From Pseudomonas sp. GR 6-02 (GTDB taxonomy: Bacteria; Pseudomonadota; Gammaproteobacteria; Pseudomonadales; Pseudomonadaceae), in the NCBI RefSeq assembly GCF_001655615.1, contig NZ_CP011567.1, positions 3,047,001-3,111,000 on the forward strand: 64,000 bases of DNA, written 5' to 3'. A program made the translations under genes and the position numbers. The notes below the pieces were generated by a model. That model had not been told where the DNA came from. It saw nothing but the letters and a program-made list of their open reading frames with translations, and made no database searches. This document shows, piece by piece, positions 8,435-16,607 of the stretch; position 1 is the first letter of the stretch, and each line of letters begins with the position of its first letter.

Positions 8435-8816
8435 GGCGGTTCTCCATGTCCTGAAATCAAGCTACGCCAGACACAGCAATAATAAAAATTCATTAATTTT
8501 ATGTGGAGCATTCCTGAAGGGAATGCATACCTCAAAAAATTGCATCGTCGGATCAAGTCCAATGGCTGTTACCCATGTTTTGACTATTCGAGCGTATTGC
8601 CTGATGGAGAGATGATCCGGGTCATCCACAGCGATCGGCAGTGCGCGTGGGTCGGGCGCAAGTCAAGGGGGGGGAGGGACGCTTTGGTCTGGTCGTGCGG
8701 CGTTGGGAAGGTATGTATGATGACGCATCTATTGTTACCGATGGTCCCCATCCGCCGCTCAGAACCGCCCCGACGAGGCTATTGCAGCGGTGCACTTGTA
8801 TTAAGGGGTCTATTTT
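8435..8816. other. 382-nt intergenic region, no gene seen
   Basis: This divergent gap lies between the methyltransferase and an AraC regulator. It has an AT-rich tract (8480-8500, a likely promoter zone) and a small inverted repeat GCATTCC/GGAATGC at 8508-8526. The open frame covering 8501-8878 has no ribosome site, no family resemblance and odd composition, so I do not call it. Confidence 0.5.
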
Positions 8817-9653
8817 ATGGCCTACATGTCGTCCAAGCTCAGTGGTCAGTCGCCCGAAGTGTTTCACTTGGAGACTAGCGACACCAGTGGCTACGCCGTG
8901 GATTGGCACGCCCATGACTGTCATATGCTGCTGTTACCACGCCAGGGTGGGCTATTCCTGTCGACCGAAAGCAGCCAGACTTCTCACGTTTCGCCCCAGT
9001 TGTTTTCCTTTGTGCCGGCAGACTTTGCACACGCAACCCAAGCGGCTCCGGGGCGGGAGAAACATATGACCTTGTATGTCGATCCCTCTTACATCAAACA
9101 TCAAGGACAGATGAACGGTTACAGCGGTTTCGCCAAACAGGTAAATCGATCGGGGATCTGGCAAGGAACAGAGACGCTGGAAAGTATCTTGCGCCTGTAC
9201 GACCAACTGCAAGGCAGTGCATCTGCGGAGGCCTTTCAGCGCCAATTACCCCATCTCAATCATCTGCTCTTCGAGGAGTGCGCGCGGGTTATCGCTTGTC
9301 AGCAGACTCAGCCGCAGCCGAGTGAACATCAGCAGCAGGCGACGCTGGTTCGCGACATACAGCGCTACATTCAGGAGAATCTGGAAACAGATTTGGATAT
9401 TGAGTCGATTGGGCATGAGTTCCACCTGTCACGGCGTCACCTTACTCGTATCTTCAAAGACATTACGGGCGAAACCCTGCTGGATTTCACCAACCGCACC
9501 CGAGTGGAAACGGCCGCCCGGCTTGTTTCATGCACTTCACTATCGATCCTCGAAGTCAGCCTCGCGGTAGGCCTGGACTCCCCCTCATACCTTGCTCGAC
9601 TGTTCAAGCGCCACCTGGGTCTAACCCCAAGCGGGCTACGCAAACCCCGCTAA
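8817..9653 (+). CDS. AraC-family transcriptional regulator with cupin sensor
   Basis: The 278-residue protein has an N-terminal cupin-like half (DWHAHDCHMLLLPRQGG, about residues 28-45, then VSPQLFSFVPADFAHA) and a C-terminal AraC DNA-binding domain (about 180-278, RRHLTRIFKDITGETLLDF and SPSYLARLFKRHLGLTPSGLR). The start is ATG at 8817 after TTAAGGGGTC. It is followed by another AraC-type gene 100 nt on. Its target and ligand are unknown. Confidence 0.85.
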   Translation: MAYMSSKLSGQSPEVFHLETSDTSGYAVDWHAHDCHMLLLPRQGGLFLSTESSQTSHVSPQLFSFVPADFAHATQAAPGREKHMTLYVDPSYIKHQGQMNGYSGFAKQVNRSGIWQGTETLESILRLYDQLQGSASAEAFQRQLPHLNHLLFEECARVIACQQTQPQPSEHQQQATLVRDIQRYIQENLETDLDIESIGHEFHLSRRHLTRIFKDITGETLLDFTNRTRVETAARLVSCTSLSILEVSLAVGLDSPSYLARLFKRHLGLTPSGLRKPR

Positions 9654-9752
9654 CGATCTGGCCCAAACGGGCGCATGGACGGCCCGATCAAGCGCTTTCG
9701 CCAAAATGATGCTGGCCACAATAGACCTCGTCTCCAACATTGAGAGGTCACA

Positions 9753-10244
9753 ATGAACGACGTGGACGTTGTAGAAGTCTTCAAGTCCAGCCAGGGAGGC
9801 GACAAACGGGTATCCATCGCAATCGGTGCCGCCGGGCTGGGCGCTGAGCCGATCATGACGATGGCATGCGCCAATCTGCGACTCATAGCGACCAATAACG
9901 GGCCGGGCAGACTGAGTTATTGGCAGGAGCGAAAAGCAAAAGAAGTCATGATGGAAAACCTTGATTGCGGCATTCAGGTTTCGGCCGTAGCCAAGGAGTG
10001 TTCCTTGTCACGAAGTCACTTCTCCCGAGCTTTCAAGAATGCTACGGGCCACTCCCCACGTGATTGGCTTCAGCTTGCAAGATTAACCCGAGCGAAAGAA
10101 TTCCTTGAGCAAACTGATTTTTCTATTTCTCAAGTGGGGTTGGAGTGCGGGTTTGCTGATCAAGCCCATTTCACCCGAATGTTCTCCAGTAAATTCAATA
10201 TGCCCCCAGGAAAGTGGCGGACACAAAAAAAGTCCCAGCTGTAG
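9753..10244 (+). CDS. Short AraC-family DNA-binding protein
   Basis: The 163-residue protein is essentially an AraC helix-turn-helix domain (about residues 60-160: CSLSRSHFSRAFKNATGHSPRDW and CGFADQAHFTRMFSSKFNMPPGKW) after a 50-residue N-terminus with no sensor domain. A GAGAGG precedes the ATG. Proteins of this size often act without a ligand or belong to small stress-type groups such as SoxS/MarA relatives. The terminator-like palindrome at 10276 follows. Confidence 0.82.
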   Translation: MNDVDVVEVFKSSQGGDKRVSIAIGAAGLGAEPIMTMACANLRLIATNNGPGRLSYWQERKAKEVMMENLDCGIQVSAVAKECSLSRSHFSRAFKNATGHSPRDWLQLARLTRAKEFLEQTDFSISQVGLECGFADQAHFTRMFSSKFNMPPGKWRTQKKSQL

Positions 10245-10275
10245 GGGTGGATCCCCCCTGGAGAATCCATCAAGG

Positions 10276-10316
10276 CCACCACACCCGTCCGATTGTCAGT
10301 TGGACGGGTGTGGTGG
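10276..10316. terminator. Palindrome between convergent genes, probable terminator
   Basis: CCACCACACCCGTCC (10276-10290) and GGACGGGTGTGGTGG (10302-10316) form a perfect 15-bp stem with an 11-nt loop. It lies between two convergent gene ends. There is no T-run on either side, so it may act as a two-way transcript-end stabiliser rather than a classic intrinsic terminator. Confidence 0.6.
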
Positions 10317-10360
10317 GGGCTGCCATTGATAGCAGGCACTCCTTGTTGGTTTTCGGTCCG

Positions 10361-11047
10361 CTATTTTTGATGGCTTGAGCAGGTAAAGTCCGAAGGGTCG
10401 AACCGATCGGTCGTGTCCATCCGGATACTGCGCAGGCTCACCGTTTCCAGGTGTGACGCGTATAAAGGCTCCGAAAAATAGCTGATCAGGATGGAGCGTC
10501 GGCGTGCGCCGATCGAGTTCAGACTGCCCGCATGCACTAAATCGGCATCAAACACCAGGATGTCACCCGCGGAGCCTGAAAGCTGCACGGACCGGGACTC
10601 GTCATTGAAGTCGTATGGCGGCGCTTCCTGGTCAGGGCGATGGCTGCCGGGAACGATACGTGTTGCGCCGTTCTCGGGGCCATAATCGTCGAAGTAAGCA
10701 ATAGCGTTCACAATGTCGCCTGGCCGTTGGACCGACAAGTCGCGGTGCAGCTGCTGATGACCGCCACCTGCAAGGGGCTCGCGACCCTCCACCTGCGAGA
10801 GGAAAAACCGCTCTCCGATCAGCTCACCCACCACCGTCAGCAGCTCCGGCAGACGACACACCGCCTGAATCTTCGAATCAGAATCCAGCAGCGAATGGCG
10901 CCAATCCATGCCACGCGGCACTGGCCATTGGTCCGCCGGCTTCACGCCCGCATCGAACACGGCACGAAGGTCACCCAGCCACTCGGCCGGGATCGCTCCA
11001 CGGAGCAGCGCAAAGCCATCTCGATGGAGTTGTTCGCGGTCAGTCAT
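10361..11047 (-). CDS. Phytanoyl-CoA dioxygenase (PhyH) family protein
   Basis: This is a putative Fe(II)/2-oxoglutarate oxygenase of 228 residues. The metal triad is visible as LHRD (His and Asp near residues 101-103) and the distal His in DADLVHAGS (about 172). The Arg for 2-oxoglutarate is in the following GARRRSILISYF. The substrate is unknown; members hydroxylate small metabolites. It is convergent with the short AraC gene and upstream of nothing obvious, so context gives little help. Confidence 0.8.
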   Translation of the reverse strand: MTDREQLHRDGFALLRGAIPAEWLGDLRAVFDAGVKPADQWPVPRGMDWRHSLLDSDSKIQAVCRLPELLTVVGELIGERFFLSQVEGREPLAGGGHQQLHRDLSVQRPGDIVNAIAYFDDYGPENGATRIVPGSHRPDQEAPPYDFNDESRSVQLSGSAGDILVFDADLVHAGSLNSIGARRRSILISYFSEPLYASHLETVSLRSIRMDTTDRFDPSDFTCSSHQK

Positions 11048-11155
11048 GGATTCCTCTATTCCCTTGCCACCAACGCATCAAAAATCCTGCAGTTGCACGC
11101 GCAACTGATGGACATCATAGAAGAACAAAGTGGACAGCCTGTTCTTCGCGCTCGT

Positions 11156-12040
11156 TCAGATCTGTTCCAGCAACCAGGTACGGAACGCGATAAGCGATGG
11201 CAGCATTTCGTTACGCGGCGGGTAGGTCAGGTAGTAGCTGCGCTGGCTGGCGAACGGCTGGTCGAGGCTGATCAGCTCTGCGTTGGCCAACTCGTCGGCC
11301 ACTAGAATACGTGGCACCAAACCGATGCCGATGCCAGCCCTGACGGCCTGGATCAAGTGCGAGGTGAGTTCGAAACTCGGCCCCAGCCGCATCATTCGAT
11401 GGGGCAGGGCGTGGTGGCTGAACCACTCGCCCCAGACGTTAGCGTTGTTTGCGACGTTGAGCAGTGTCTGTGCGCCAATGCGCTCCGGCGTCCAGGCGTC
11501 GTGGAGCTCGGCCGCTTCTGGAGAAATGATCACCATCAGTTCTTCGGTGTGCAGGCGATGGCTGATCAGGCCCGGCAAATCGGCATTGCCGACGACGATC
11601 GCGGCATCGATACCGCTGGTTTCGAAGTCGATGGCGTCGATCCGGGAATTGATGTGCACCAGCATGCCGGGATGGGTTTTGTAGAAGTCATGAAGGCGCG
11701 GCAATAACCACTTCGAGCCGAAAGTCGGCAAGGTGGCCAGGCGCAAGGTGCCGCTGCCGGATTGATAAGCCATGGCTTGCAGCGTGGCGCTGCGGATGCG
11801 TCCGAGGGCTTCGCTCATTTCCCGCTGGTAGAGACGACCGACATCGGTCAACTGCACTTGCCGGCCTTCACGGCGAAACAGCGTCAGGCCCAGTTGCTGT
11901 TCCAGCGCCTGGACTTGCCGGCTCACGGCGCTTTGGGTCAGTGACAGTTCCATCGCGGCGCGGGTGTAGCTTTCATGGCGGGCGGCGGCCTCAAAGGCCA
12001 GCAGCAACGACATCGAGGGCGTGAGGTGACGGTAATTCAT
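11156..12040 (-). CDS. LysR-family transcriptional regulator (GcvA-like)
   Basis: The 294-residue protein has the LysR winged helix at residues 5-65 (AAMELSLTQSAVSRQVQALEQQLG) and a LysR substrate domain from about 90 to 290. The N-terminus NYRHLTPSMSLLLAFEAAARHESY places it near the GcvA/AmpR branch. It is divergent from the YdiJ-type dehydrogenase gene with a 160-nt gap, the usual arrangement for a LysR regulator and its target. Confidence 0.88.
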   Translation of the reverse strand: MNYRHLTPSMSLLLAFEAAARHESYTRAAMELSLTQSAVSRQVQALEQQLGLTLFRREGRQVQLTDVGRLYQREMSEALGRIRSATLQAMAYQSGSGTLRLATLPTFGSKWLLPRLHDFYKTHPGMLVHINSRIDAIDFETSGIDAAIVVGNADLPGLISHRLHTEELMVIISPEAAELHDAWTPERIGAQTLLNVANNANVWGEWFSHHALPHRMMRLGPSFELTSHLIQAVRAGIGIGLVPRILVADELANAELISLDQPFASQRSYYLTYPPRNEMLPSLIAFRTWLLEQI

Positions 12041-12200
12041 TCGTAAAAGTCATCGATAGCGGCAGGATTATCCGTTTGTCCGGCGCCAGAGCCTACAGGA
12101 TCATTGGCGTAGCCGACGACCTGAGGCTGACCCATTAATGCTCAGGCGACAAGTGTTTTGATTTTTTCCCATGATTAGACCGACAAGAGAACAGCCTGCG

Positions 12201-15200
12201 ATGATCGCTCAGTTGCCCACCGTTGCACTTGCGGCAGACTACCCGGAATTTCTTCAGGCCCTGCGCGCCATCGGCTTTCGTGGCCAGCTCAGCGCCGACT
12301 ACGCCACTCGCACCGTGCTGGCGACCGATAACTCGATTTACCAGCGCCTGCCGCAAGCGGCGGTGTTCCCCATGGACGCGGACGACATCGCACGCATCGC
12401 GACCTTGATGGCCGAACCACGCTTTCGCCAGATCAAGCTGACCCCGCGAGGCGGCGGCACCGGCACCAACGGCCAGTCATTGACCGATGGCATCGTGGTC
12501 GACTTGTCGCGGCACATGAACACCATCCTGGAAATCAACGTCGCCGAGCGTTGGGTGCGGGTGCAGGCGGGCGTGGTCAAGGACCAGCTGAATGCCGCGC
12601 TCAAACCCCATGGGCTGTTCTTCGCCCCGGAGCTGTCGACGTCCAACCGCGCCACCGTCGGCGGCATGATCAACACCGACGCCAGCGGCCAGGGGAGTTG
12701 CACCTATGGCAAGACCCGCGATCACGTGCTGGAACTGCACAGTGTGCTGCTCGGTGGCGAGCGCCTGCACAGCCGGCCTCTGTCCGACGCGGAGTTGGAA
12801 GTGGCATGCACGCAATCCGGCCGCATCGGCGAGGTGTACCGGACGGCGCGGCACATTCAGGAAACCCAGGCCGACCTGATCGAGTCGGTGTTCCCGAAAC
12901 TCAACCGCTGCCTGACCGGTTACGACCTGGCGCACCTGCGCGACGAGCACGGGCGTTTCAACCTCAACAGTGTGCTGTGCGGTGCGGAAGGTTCGTTGGG
13001 CTACATCGTCGAAGCCAAGCTCAACGTGCTGCCGATTCCCAAGTATTCGGTGTTGGTGAACGTGCGCTACAGCAGCTTCATGGATGCGTTGCGCGACGCT
13101 AATGCGTTATTGGCGCACAAGCCGTTGTCCATCGAAACCGTGGACTCCAAAGTGTTGATGCTGGCGATGAAAGACATTGTCTGGCACAGCGTCGCCGAGT
13201 ACTTCCCGACGGACGCCGGGCGCGCGACGCTGGGCATCAACCTGGTGGAGTTCAGCGGGGAAGACCTGGCGGACGTAAATGCTCGCGTGGCGTCGTTCGT
13301 GGAGCATCTGCAGGCCGACACGACGATTGAGCGACTGGGCCACACCCTGGCCGAGGGGGCCGAAGCCGTGACCCGCGTATACACCATGCGCAAACGCTCG
13401 GTCGGGCTGCTGGGTAACGTTGACGGCGAGGTTCGCCCGCAGCCTTTCGTCGAAGACACCGCCGTGCCGCCGGAGAAACTGGCTGACTACATCGCTGAGT
13501 TCCGCGCCTTGCTGGATAGCCATGGCCTGGCCTATGGCATGTTCGGTCACGTCGATGCCGGTGTGTTGCATGTACGTCCGGCGCTGGATATGAAAGATCC
13601 GGCGCAGGCCGCTCTGGTCAAGCCGATTTCCGATGCCGTCGCCGAGCTGACCCGGCGTTATGGGGGGCTGCTGTGGGGTGAGCACGGCAAAGGATTGCGT
13701 TCGGAATATGTCCCCGAGTTTTTTGGCGAGCTGTACCCGGCGCTGCAATCGCTCAAGGGCGCGTTCGACCCGCACAATCAGCTCAATCCCGGCAAAATCT
13801 GCACTCCGCCGGACGCCGCCCAAGGCTTGCTCAAGGTCAACGAAGTCACGCTGCGTGGTGACCTGGACCGGCAAATCGACGAGCGCGTGTGGCAAAGCTT
13901 CGGCTCCGCCGTGCACTGCAACGGTAATGGCGCCTGCTACAACTACGATCCCAACGATGCGATGTGCCCGTCGTGGAAAGCCACCCGTGAACGCCAGCAT
14001 TCGCCAAAGGGCAGGGCTTCATTGATTCGCGAGTGGTTGCGTCTGCAAGGCGCGGCCAATATCGATGTACTGCAAGCGGCCCGAGGCAAATTGTCGTGGC
14101 TGAGCGGGTTGCCAGCTCGGTTGCGCAACAACCTGGCGCGCTCGCGCGGCGAGGCGGATTTCTCCCATGAGGTCTACGACGCGATGGCGGGGTGTCTGGC
14201 CTGTAAATCCTGTGCGGGACAATGCCCGGTCAAGGTCAACGTGCCGGAATTCCGTTCGCGATTTCTGGAGCTGTACCACGGTCGTTATCAACGCCCGCTG
14301 CGCGACTATTTGATCGGCTCGCTGGAGTTCACCCTGCCTTACATGGCCTACGCGCCAGGTGTGTACAACGCGGTGATGAGCTCGAAATGGGTGAGCCGTC
14401 TGCTTGAGCGACAGGTCGGTATGCTCGACAGTCCGTTGATCAATCGCCATAACCTGCAGGCCACGCTGACCCGCTGCAAGGTCGCTGTCGCCAGTGTGCC
14501 AGCCTTGCGCGAGCTCACTGTCGCGCAACGCGAGCGCAGCGTGGTGCTGGTGCAGGACGCCTTCACCCGGTACTTCGAAACCCCGTTGCTGGCGAGCTTC
14601 ATCCAGTTGGCGCATCAGCTGGGTTATCGGGTGTTTCTGGCGCCCTATAGCGCCAACGGCAAGCCTTTGCATGTGCAGGGTTTCCTAGGTGCCTTCGCCA
14701 AGGCGGCGATCCGCAACGCCCATCAGCTCAAGGCGCTCGCCGACTGTGGAGTGCCGCTGGTGGGGCTGGACCCGGCGATGACCCTGGTCTACCGCCAGGA
14801 ATATCAGAAAGTACCGGGGCTCAACGATTGCCCAAAGGTCCTGCTACCCCAGGAATGGCTCTGCGATGCGTTGCCGGAAAATCCGCATCCGGCGACTGAT
14901 ACATTCCGCTTGTTGGCGCACTGCACCGAGAAAACCAATGTCCCGGCCAGCACTTCGCAATGGGAAACCGTTTTTGCCCGGCTCGGGCTCAAGCTGACGA
15001 CTGAGGCGACCGGCTGCTGCGGCATGTCTGGAACCTACGGTCATGAAGCCCGGAACCAGGACACCTCGCGGACCATTTTCGAGCAGTCATGGGCCGGCAA
15101 GCTGGACAAAAAGGGTGAGGCGCTGGCGACGGGATACTCCTGCCGCAGTCAGGTGAAGCGCTTCGCCAACACGCAATTGCGCCATCCACTGGAGGTTGTG

Positions 15201-15230
15201 CTAGAGCGCATTGTTCAGCCAGTTCGCTGA
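12201..15230 (+). CDS. ydiJ: YdiJ-type FAD-linked oxidase / Fe-S oxidoreductase, likely D-2-hydroxyacid (D-2-hydroxyglutarate) dehydrogenase
   Basis: This large fusion of about 1009 residues matches E. coli YdiJ in length and order. The FAD_binding_4 domain carries PRGGGTGTNGQ near residue 82 and ELSTSNRATVGGMINTDASG near 145. An FAD-oxidase C-terminal domain follows to about 535. A 4Fe-4S motif CLACKSCAGQCPVK is near 667 and a CCG-type cysteine motif (TGCCGMSGTYG) near 937. YdiJ oxidises D-2-hydroxyglutarate in other bacteria; the substrate here is inferred. I prefer ATG 12201 over the ATG at 12171. Regulation by the divergent LysR gene is likely. Confidence 0.88.
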   Translation: MIAQLPTVALAADYPEFLQALRAIGFRGQLSADYATRTVLATDNSIYQRLPQAAVFPMDADDIARIATLMAEPRFRQIKLTPRGGGTGTNGQSLTDGIVVDLSRHMNTILEINVAERWVRVQAGVVKDQLNAALKPHGLFFAPELSTSNRATVGGMINTDASGQGSCTYGKTRDHVLELHSVLLGGERLHSRPLSDAELEVACTQSGRIGEVYRTARHIQETQADLIESVFPKLNRCLTGYDLAHLRDEHGRFNLNSVLCGAEGSLGYIVEAKLNVLPIPKYSVLVNVRYSSFMDALRDANALLAHKPLSIETVDSKVLMLAMKDIVWHSVAEYFPTDAGRATLGINLVEFSGEDLADVNARVASFVEHLQADTTIERLGHTLAEGAEAVTRVYTMRKRSVGLLGNVDGEVRPQPFVEDTAVPPEKLADYIAEFRALLDSHGLAYGMFGHVDAGVLHVRPALDMKDPAQAALVKPISDAVAELTRRYGGLLWGEHGKGLRSEYVPEFFGELYPALQSLKGAFDPHNQLNPGKICTPPDAAQGLLKVNEVTLRGDLDRQIDERVWQSFGSAVHCNGNGACYNYDPNDAMCPSWKATRERQHSPKGRASLIREWLRLQGAANIDVLQAARGKLSWLSGLPARLRNNLARSRGEADFSHEVYDAMAGCLACKSCAGQCPVKVNVPEFRSRFLELYHGRYQRPLRDYLIGSLEFTLPYMAYAPGVYNAVMSSKWVSRLLERQVGMLDSPLINRHNLQATLTRCKVAVASVPALRELTVAQRERSVVLVQDAFTRYFETPLLASFIQLAHQLGYRVFLAPYSANGKPLHVQGFLGAFAKAAIRNAHQLKALADCGVPLVGLDPAMTLVYRQEYQKVPGLNDCPKVLLPQEWLCDALPENPHPATDTFRLLAHCTEKTNVPASTSQWETVFARLGLKLTTEATGCCGMSGTYGHEARNQDTSRTIFEQSWAGKLDKKGEALATGYSCRSQVKRFANTQLRHPLEVVLERIVQPVR

Positions 15231-15344
15231 TGCAAACGCTGCGGCTGATTGCACGCAGCATCAGTTCCTTGGCGCGGCGCTCCTGCCCGTCGGACGAGGC
15301 GCCCACGGGCGCGCCAAGGTGCATTGATGGTCTGGATTCACCTG

Positions 15345-16457
15345 TCAGGAGTGAGCCGGGTAATCCACGTATCCACGCTGATCGCCACCGAAGAAGGTGC
15401 TCGGATCCGGCGCATTGAGCGACAACCCGTCGCGAATTCGCCGTGGCAGATCAGGGTTGGCCAGAAACGGTCTGCCGAACGCGATGATGTCCGCGCGGCC
15501 GTCGATCAAGGCCTGTTCCGCTGTCTCGGGGTCGTAGCCACCGGCGATCATCAGCACGCCGTCCCACGCTGCACGCAGTTGGCCGATGATTGCATCCCAG
15601 CGCGGATCGAAGTTCTCGTCCTTGACGGTGCCAACGACGGCAGGCTCGACGAGGTGCAGGTAGGCCAGATTCCACTGGTTCAACGAACGCACGATGTGGC
15701 CGAACGTAGCTTGCGGCGTCTCATCGCCCATGCCCATGAAGCGTCCCATCGGCGTGAGGCGTACGCCCACGCGCTGCGCACCGACTTCGTCGACGACGGC
15801 CGCAACCACTTCCAATAACAGGCGCGCACGGTTTTCCAGGCTGCCGCCGTAGCTATCCTTGCGCTGGTTACTGTTGCTGTTGATGAACTGATCCAACAGA
15901 TAGCCGTTGCCGGCATGAATTTCCACGCCATCCATCCCGGCGTTCAGCGCATTGCGCGCGGCCCGGCGGTAGTCGTTGATGATGTCAGCGATCTCTGAGG
16001 TTTCCAGTGCCCGCGGAACCGGCACATCGCCCCACACACCGTTGCCATCCGCGTCGACGATGAACGTCTTGCCCGGCACGGGTAATGCGCTCGGGGCCAC
16101 CGGGAGGGCGTTGTCGGGCTGAAAGCTTGGGTGCGACACGCGGCCCACGTGCCAGAGTTGCATGAAGATCAAACCGCCGGCCTCGTGCACCTGGCTGCTG
16201 ACTTCGCGCCAGGCCTGTACCTGCTCATCGCTGTAGATGCCCGGGGTCCAGGCATAGCCCTGGCCCTGTCGGGAGATTTGCGTCGCCTCGGTGATGATCA
16301 ATGCGGCACTCGCACGCTGACGGTAATACTCGGCGTTCATGGCCGTAGGGACATCGCCCGGTTGCCCGGCACGAGAGCGGGTCAGCGGCGCCATCGCCAC
16401 TCGGTGCGGGAGTGTGTATGGCCCCAATGCGATGGGTTGGAACAGTTGCTGCGTCAT
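15345..16457 (-). CDS. Old yellow enzyme family NAD(P)H:flavin oxidoreductase (NemA/xenobiotic reductase type)
   Basis: This FMN enzyme reduces activated C=C bonds or nitro groups. From ATG 16457 (preceded by GGAG) it is 370 residues. The FMN and substrate residues line up with yeast OYE1: Thr26 in PLTRSR, Gln100, His181 and Asn184 in EIHAGNGYL, and Tyr186. The spacing of the last three is identical. NQRKDSYGGSLENR and GRPFLANPDLP are family landmarks. It lies 150 nt downstream of the molybdenum dehydrogenase on the same strand. The in-frame extension to 16595 lacks a ribosome site. Confidence 0.9.
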   Translation of the reverse strand: MTQQLFQPIALGPYTLPHRVAMAPLTRSRAGQPGDVPTAMNAEYYRQRASAALIITEATQISRQGQGYAWTPGIYSDEQVQAWREVSSQVHEAGGLIFMQLWHVGRVSHPSFQPDNALPVAPSALPVPGKTFIVDADGNGVWGDVPVPRALETSEIADIINDYRRAARNALNAGMDGVEIHAGNGYLLDQFINSNSNQRKDSYGGSLENRARLLLEVVAAVVDEVGAQRVGVRLTPMGRFMGMGDETPQATFGHIVRSLNQWNLAYLHLVEPAVVGTVKDENFDPRWDAIIGQLRAAWDGVLMIAGGYDPETAEQALIDGRADIIAFGRPFLANPDLPRRIRDGLSLNAPDPSTFFGGDQRGYVDYPAHS

Positions 16458-16607
16458 AGAGTTTCTCCAGATTTCGAAAAGAGGGAGCAGGGCGGCGATG
16501 GACGTTTGGCCAGGCACCGTATGGCCGTAAGTTAATCCGCTGCATGCCGCTTGATAATCCGCATCAGCCTCTACGCTGCATTGCGTGAAACGCAACGCTG
16601 CGCAGGG

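Noticed and set aside
8501..8878. 125-codon open frame in the gap before the AraC gene at 8817
   Set aside because: No ribosome site, overlaps the start of a real gene, and the translation resembles nothing.
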